Source of the DNA: Lysobacter solisilvae
GTDB lineage: Bacteria; Pseudomonadota; Gammaproteobacteria; Xanthomonadales; Xanthomonadaceae
Assembly: GCF_016613535.2 (NCBI RefSeq)
Contig: NZ_CP071518.1
Span: forward strand, 1-64,000
Reading direction: 5' to 3'
DNA length: 64,000 nucleotides
Shown here: piece after piece, positions 61,870 to 64,000 of the stretch
How the letters are laid out: the number at the start of each line of letters is the position of its first letter
How positions within the stretch are numbered: position 1 is the stretch's first letter
The notes under the pieces: model-generated
Databases searched by the model: none
Seen by the model: the letters and a program-made list of their open reading frames with translations, nothing else
Told to the model about the DNA's origin: nothing
Program-made: the position numbers and the translations under genes

Positions 61870-63660
61870 TCAGCCGAGCGCGGCCGCTATGCGCTGCTGT
61901 TCGTCCTTCAGCGCCTGCGGCATGCGCGGGCCGTATTCCTCGAGGTACTGCCCGATGCTGGCGAACTCGGTCTGCCAGCCGGCGTGGTCGAAACCGAACA
62001 GCTTGTCCTGCGCTTCCTGGTTCAGCGCGATGCCGTCCAGGTTGAGGTCGGCCGGCCGTGGCAGGTGCCCGATCGGCGTCTCAACGGCCGCCGCCTCGCC
62101 CTTCACCCGCCGGATCATCCACTCCAGCACGCGAAGGTTGTCGCCGAAGCCCGGCCACATGAACTTGCCATCGTCGCCCTTGCGGAACCAGTTGACGTGG
62201 AAGATCTTCGGCAGCTTCGCGCCGGCCGCGTCGAAAGACAGCCAGTGCGCAAAGTAGTCGGCGAAGTTGTAGCCGCAGAACGGCTTCATGGCCATGGGAT
62301 CGCGGCGCATCACGCCGACCGCGCCGGTAGCGGCGGCGGTGGTTTCCGAACCCATCGCCGCGCCGACCAGCACGCCGTGCGTCCAGTCGCGGGCCTCGAA
62401 CACCAGCGGCACCAGCGAGGCACGGCGGCCGCCGAAGACGATGGCGCTGATCGGCACGCCCTGCGCATCCTCGGCGCGTGGCGAGTAAGACGGGCACTGC
62501 TTGGCGCTCACGGTGAAGCGGGAATTGGGATGCGCGGCCGGCGTCCCCTTGCTGAAATCGTAGTCATTTCCGCGCCAATCAATGACCGGCTTGCCGCCAC
62601 CCAAGCCCTCCCACCACGGCTGGTTGTCCGCGGTGACGGCGACGTTGGTGAAGATGGTGTCGTGCGCGACGGTCTTGAGCGCGTTGGGATTGGAATTGAT
62701 GGACGTGCCCGGCGCCACGCCGAAGAAGCCGGCCTCGGGATTGATGGCATACAGGCGGCCGTCGGCCCCGGGGCGCATCCAGCAGATGTCGTCGCCGACC
62801 GTCCACACCTTCCAGCCCTGGGCGCGGTAGCCCTCCGGCGGGATCAGCATGGCCAGGTTGGTCTTGCCGCAGGCCGACGGGAACGCCGCGGCGATGTAAT
62901 GCGTCTCGCCCTGCGGATTCTCCAGACCCAGGATCAGCATGTGCTCGGCCAGCCAGCCTTCCGAACGTGCCTGGTGCGAGGCGATGCGCAGCGCATGGCA
63001 CTTCTTGCCCAGCAGCGCGTTGCCGCCGTAGCCCGAACCGAAGGACTTGATCGTCAGTTCTTCCGGGAAATGCATGATGAAGCGGCGGTTCGGATCGAGC
63101 TCGCCGATCGAATGCAGGCCACGCACGAAGCTGCCCTCGCGCTCGATGCGCGCCAGCGCCGGGGCGCCCATGCGGGTCATGATGCGCATGTTGGCCACGA
63201 CGTAGGGCGAGTCGGTGATCTCCACGCCGCAACGCGACAGCGGCGAATCGATCGGCCCCATGCAGTAGGGGATCACGTACATCGTCCGGCCCTTCATGCA
63301 GCCGTCGAACAACGCGTCCATCTTGGCGTGGCCTTCGGCCGGCGACATCCAGTGGTTGTTGGGGCCGGCGTCGTCCTGCCTGGGCGTGCAGACGAAGGTC
63401 AGGTGCTCGACGCGGGCCACGTCGTCGGGATGGGAGCGGTGCAGCCAGCTGTTGGGGTGGGTCTGCTCGTTGAGCCGGATCAGGGTGCCGTCGCCTTCCA
63501 TCTTCGCGATCAAAGCCGCGTTCTCGGCGTCGCTGCCGTCGCACCAGTGGATGGTGTCGGGCTTTGTGAGCGCGGCTACTTGCGCGACCCAGTCATTCAG
63601 GGCGGCAAGCGTGCTGCGTCCAGTGTCATGCACTGGAGTTTTGGGCGACAGGTTGTTCAT
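61870..63660 (-). CDS. pckG: Phosphoenolpyruvate carboxykinase (GTP)
   Basis: PckG converts oxaloacetate to phosphoenolpyruvate with GTP, the main gluconeogenic entry. The ATG 63660 gives 596 residues, normal for the GTP type and unlike the shorter ATP-dependent form. The P-loop FPSACGKTNLAM spans 260-271 with active-site Cys264. Other blocks are PYCMGPIDSPLSRCGVEITD, SFGSGYGGNALLGKKCHALR, NPEAGFFGVAPGTS, FGGRRASLVPLV and FCGYNFADYFAHWL. Supply of PEP also feeds the PTS phosphorelay in this window. A TetR-family gene lies directly upstream and might be transcribed with it, 13 bases apart. Confidence 0.97.
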   Translation of the reverse strand: MNNLSPKTPVHDTGRSTLAALNDWVAQVAALTKPDTIHWCDGSDAENAALIAKMEGDGTLIRLNEQTHPNSWLHRSHPDDVARVEHLTFVCTPRQDDAGPNNHWMSPAEGHAKMDALFDGCMKGRTMYVIPYCMGPIDSPLSRCGVEITDSPYVVANMRIMTRMGAPALARIEREGSFVRGLHSIGELDPNRRFIMHFPEELTIKSFGSGYGGNALLGKKCHALRIASHQARSEGWLAEHMLILGLENPQGETHYIAAAFPSACGKTNLAMLIPPEGYRAQGWKVWTVGDDICWMRPGADGRLYAINPEAGFFGVAPGTSINSNPNALKTVAHDTIFTNVAVTADNQPWWEGLGGGKPVIDWRGNDYDFSKGTPAAHPNSRFTVSAKQCPSYSPRAEDAQGVPISAIVFGGRRASLVPLVFEARDWTHGVLVGAAMGSETTAAATGAVGVMRRDPMAMKPFCGYNFADYFAHWLSFDAAGAKLPKIFHVNWFRKGDDGKFMWPGFGDNLRVLEWMIRRVKGEAAAVETPIGHLPRPADLNLDGIALNQEAQDKLFGFDHAGWQTEFASIGQYLEEYGPRMPQALKDEQQRIAAALG

Positions 63661-63673
63661 CAACGGGCCTTTC

Positions 63674-64000
63674 TCAAGGATTGGAATGGGGAATCAGGGT
63701 CGCGGCCATGTGCTCGACGTAGGCCTCGAACTCCTCGTGCTGCATCCGGGTCTGGTGCAGCTGCAGGTTCAACTGCAGGAAGCCGACGTAGGCCGAGTAG
63801 AGGAGCTGGGCGCGATGGCGCGCGTCGGTGCGCGCCAGGCCGGCTTGCCGGAAGGAAGCGGTGAGGTAGTCCAGGCGGCGTTCCGAAACGCGGCCGATCA
63901 CCGGCTGGACCGCCGGGTGGTCCATGGCCTTGATCAGTTCGGAATAGACGACATGCGACTTGTATTCGTGCGCCACCAGGCTGAAGAGCGCGCGCAGGCG
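63674..64000 (-). CDS. TetR-family regulator, C-terminal part
   Basis: The frame is open to the end of the window, so the N-terminal DNA-binding part is missing. The 108 residues present are helical ligand-domain sequence (LRALFSLVAHEYKSHVVYSE, YLTASFRQAGLARTDARHRA, LLYSAYVGFLQLNLQLHQ), which resembles TetR/AcrR C-termini, but this assignment rests on pattern only. It precedes pckG by 13 bases on the same strand, so it may control or be cotranscribed with gluconeogenesis. Confidence 0.7.
   Translation of the reverse strand, partial: RLRALFSLVAHEYKSHVVYSELIKAMDHPAVQPVIGRVSERRLDYLTASFRQAGLARTDARHRAQLLYSAYVGFLQLNLQLHQTRMQHEEFEAYVEHMAATLIPHSNP

Noticed and set aside
61459..63864. An 801-codon open frame on the plus strand over pckG
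   Set aside because: Antisense shadow of pckG, which has full catalytic motifs.
1..64000. rRNA, tRNA, CRISPR, insertion sequence or prophage
   Set aside because: None was recognised: no transposase or integrase gene and no tRNA-like or rRNA-like sequence in the gaps.

Overview
The window is about 70% GC and reads as core chromosome of a Xanthomonadaceae-type gammaproteobacterium (Lysobacter, Luteimonas or Stenotrophomonas relatives). The evidence is gene content and order: the LPS-export/rpoN cluster continuing into an hprK, rapZ, HPr and EI regulatory PTS; pilTU beside yggS-proC; a SAM-riboswitch-controlled metX-metB-hom operon; algH-ruvX-pyrB; a large TonB-dependent receptor; and a GTP-type PEP carboxykinase. 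This is inference from protein families; the species was not identified. I see no rRNA, tRNA, CRISPR, insertion sequence, prophage or integrative element.

Layout. 1-2939: kdsD (5' end missing), kdsC, lptC, lptA and lptB, which make Kdo and the LPS transport machinery. 3066-11810: rpoN, hpf, hprK, rapZ, EIIA-Man, ptsH, ptsI, mgtE and a cold-shock/DUF1294 protein, a regulatory phosphotransfer hub with no sugar permease. 11819-16184 (minus): algH, ruvX, pyrB and a membrane EAL protein. 16272-18567: an M49-like lipoprotein peptidase and tag. 18736-21012 (minus): pilT and pilU, the twitching motors. 21160-23319: yggS, proC and a DUF4426 lipoprotein. 23360-25514 (minus): dodecin, and pdxH, an AAC(6')-type acetyltransferase and a BtuF-like protein in overlapping order. 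25653-28784: aroK, aroB, a WGR protein and hemE. 28875-32591 (minus): a giant hybrid sensor kinase. 32849-34863: YceI, cytochrome b561, YceI. 34891-39013: a glutaredoxin-like protein, sdaA and a MASE1-GGDEF-EAL protein. 39080-42804 (minus): the methionine operon with its riboswitch and promoter. 42950-49672: a phytase-like lipoprotein, an M23 peptidase, prfC, a PAQR protein and an AsmA protein. 49780-53757: a glutamate-synthase-like flavoprotein, a CBS protein, a GT2 enzyme and mtgA. 53822-60479: a TPR-hydroxylase, hslO, an unknown exported protein and the TonB receptor. 60855-64000 (minus): DUF1223, pckG and the tail of a TetR regulator.

The most striking structural feature is five reading-frame breaks in four otherwise well-conserved genes (rapZ, CSD-DUF1294, the EAL gene twice, pilT). 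Each is repaired by a one- or two-base indel, mostly in or beside short repeats. Uncorrected sequencing or assembly indels are the leading explanation, although real gene decay cannot be excluded. The best regulatory element is a well-formed S-box (SAM-I type) riboswitch ahead of metX. I found no convincing new multi-gene defence or metabolic system. The more original leads are the AAC(6')-like gene translationally coupled to pdxH, a signal-less BtuF-like protein, several possibly leaderless genes, a membrane-anchored glutamate-synthase-like flavoprotein, and an unknown exported protein with its own strong promoter.
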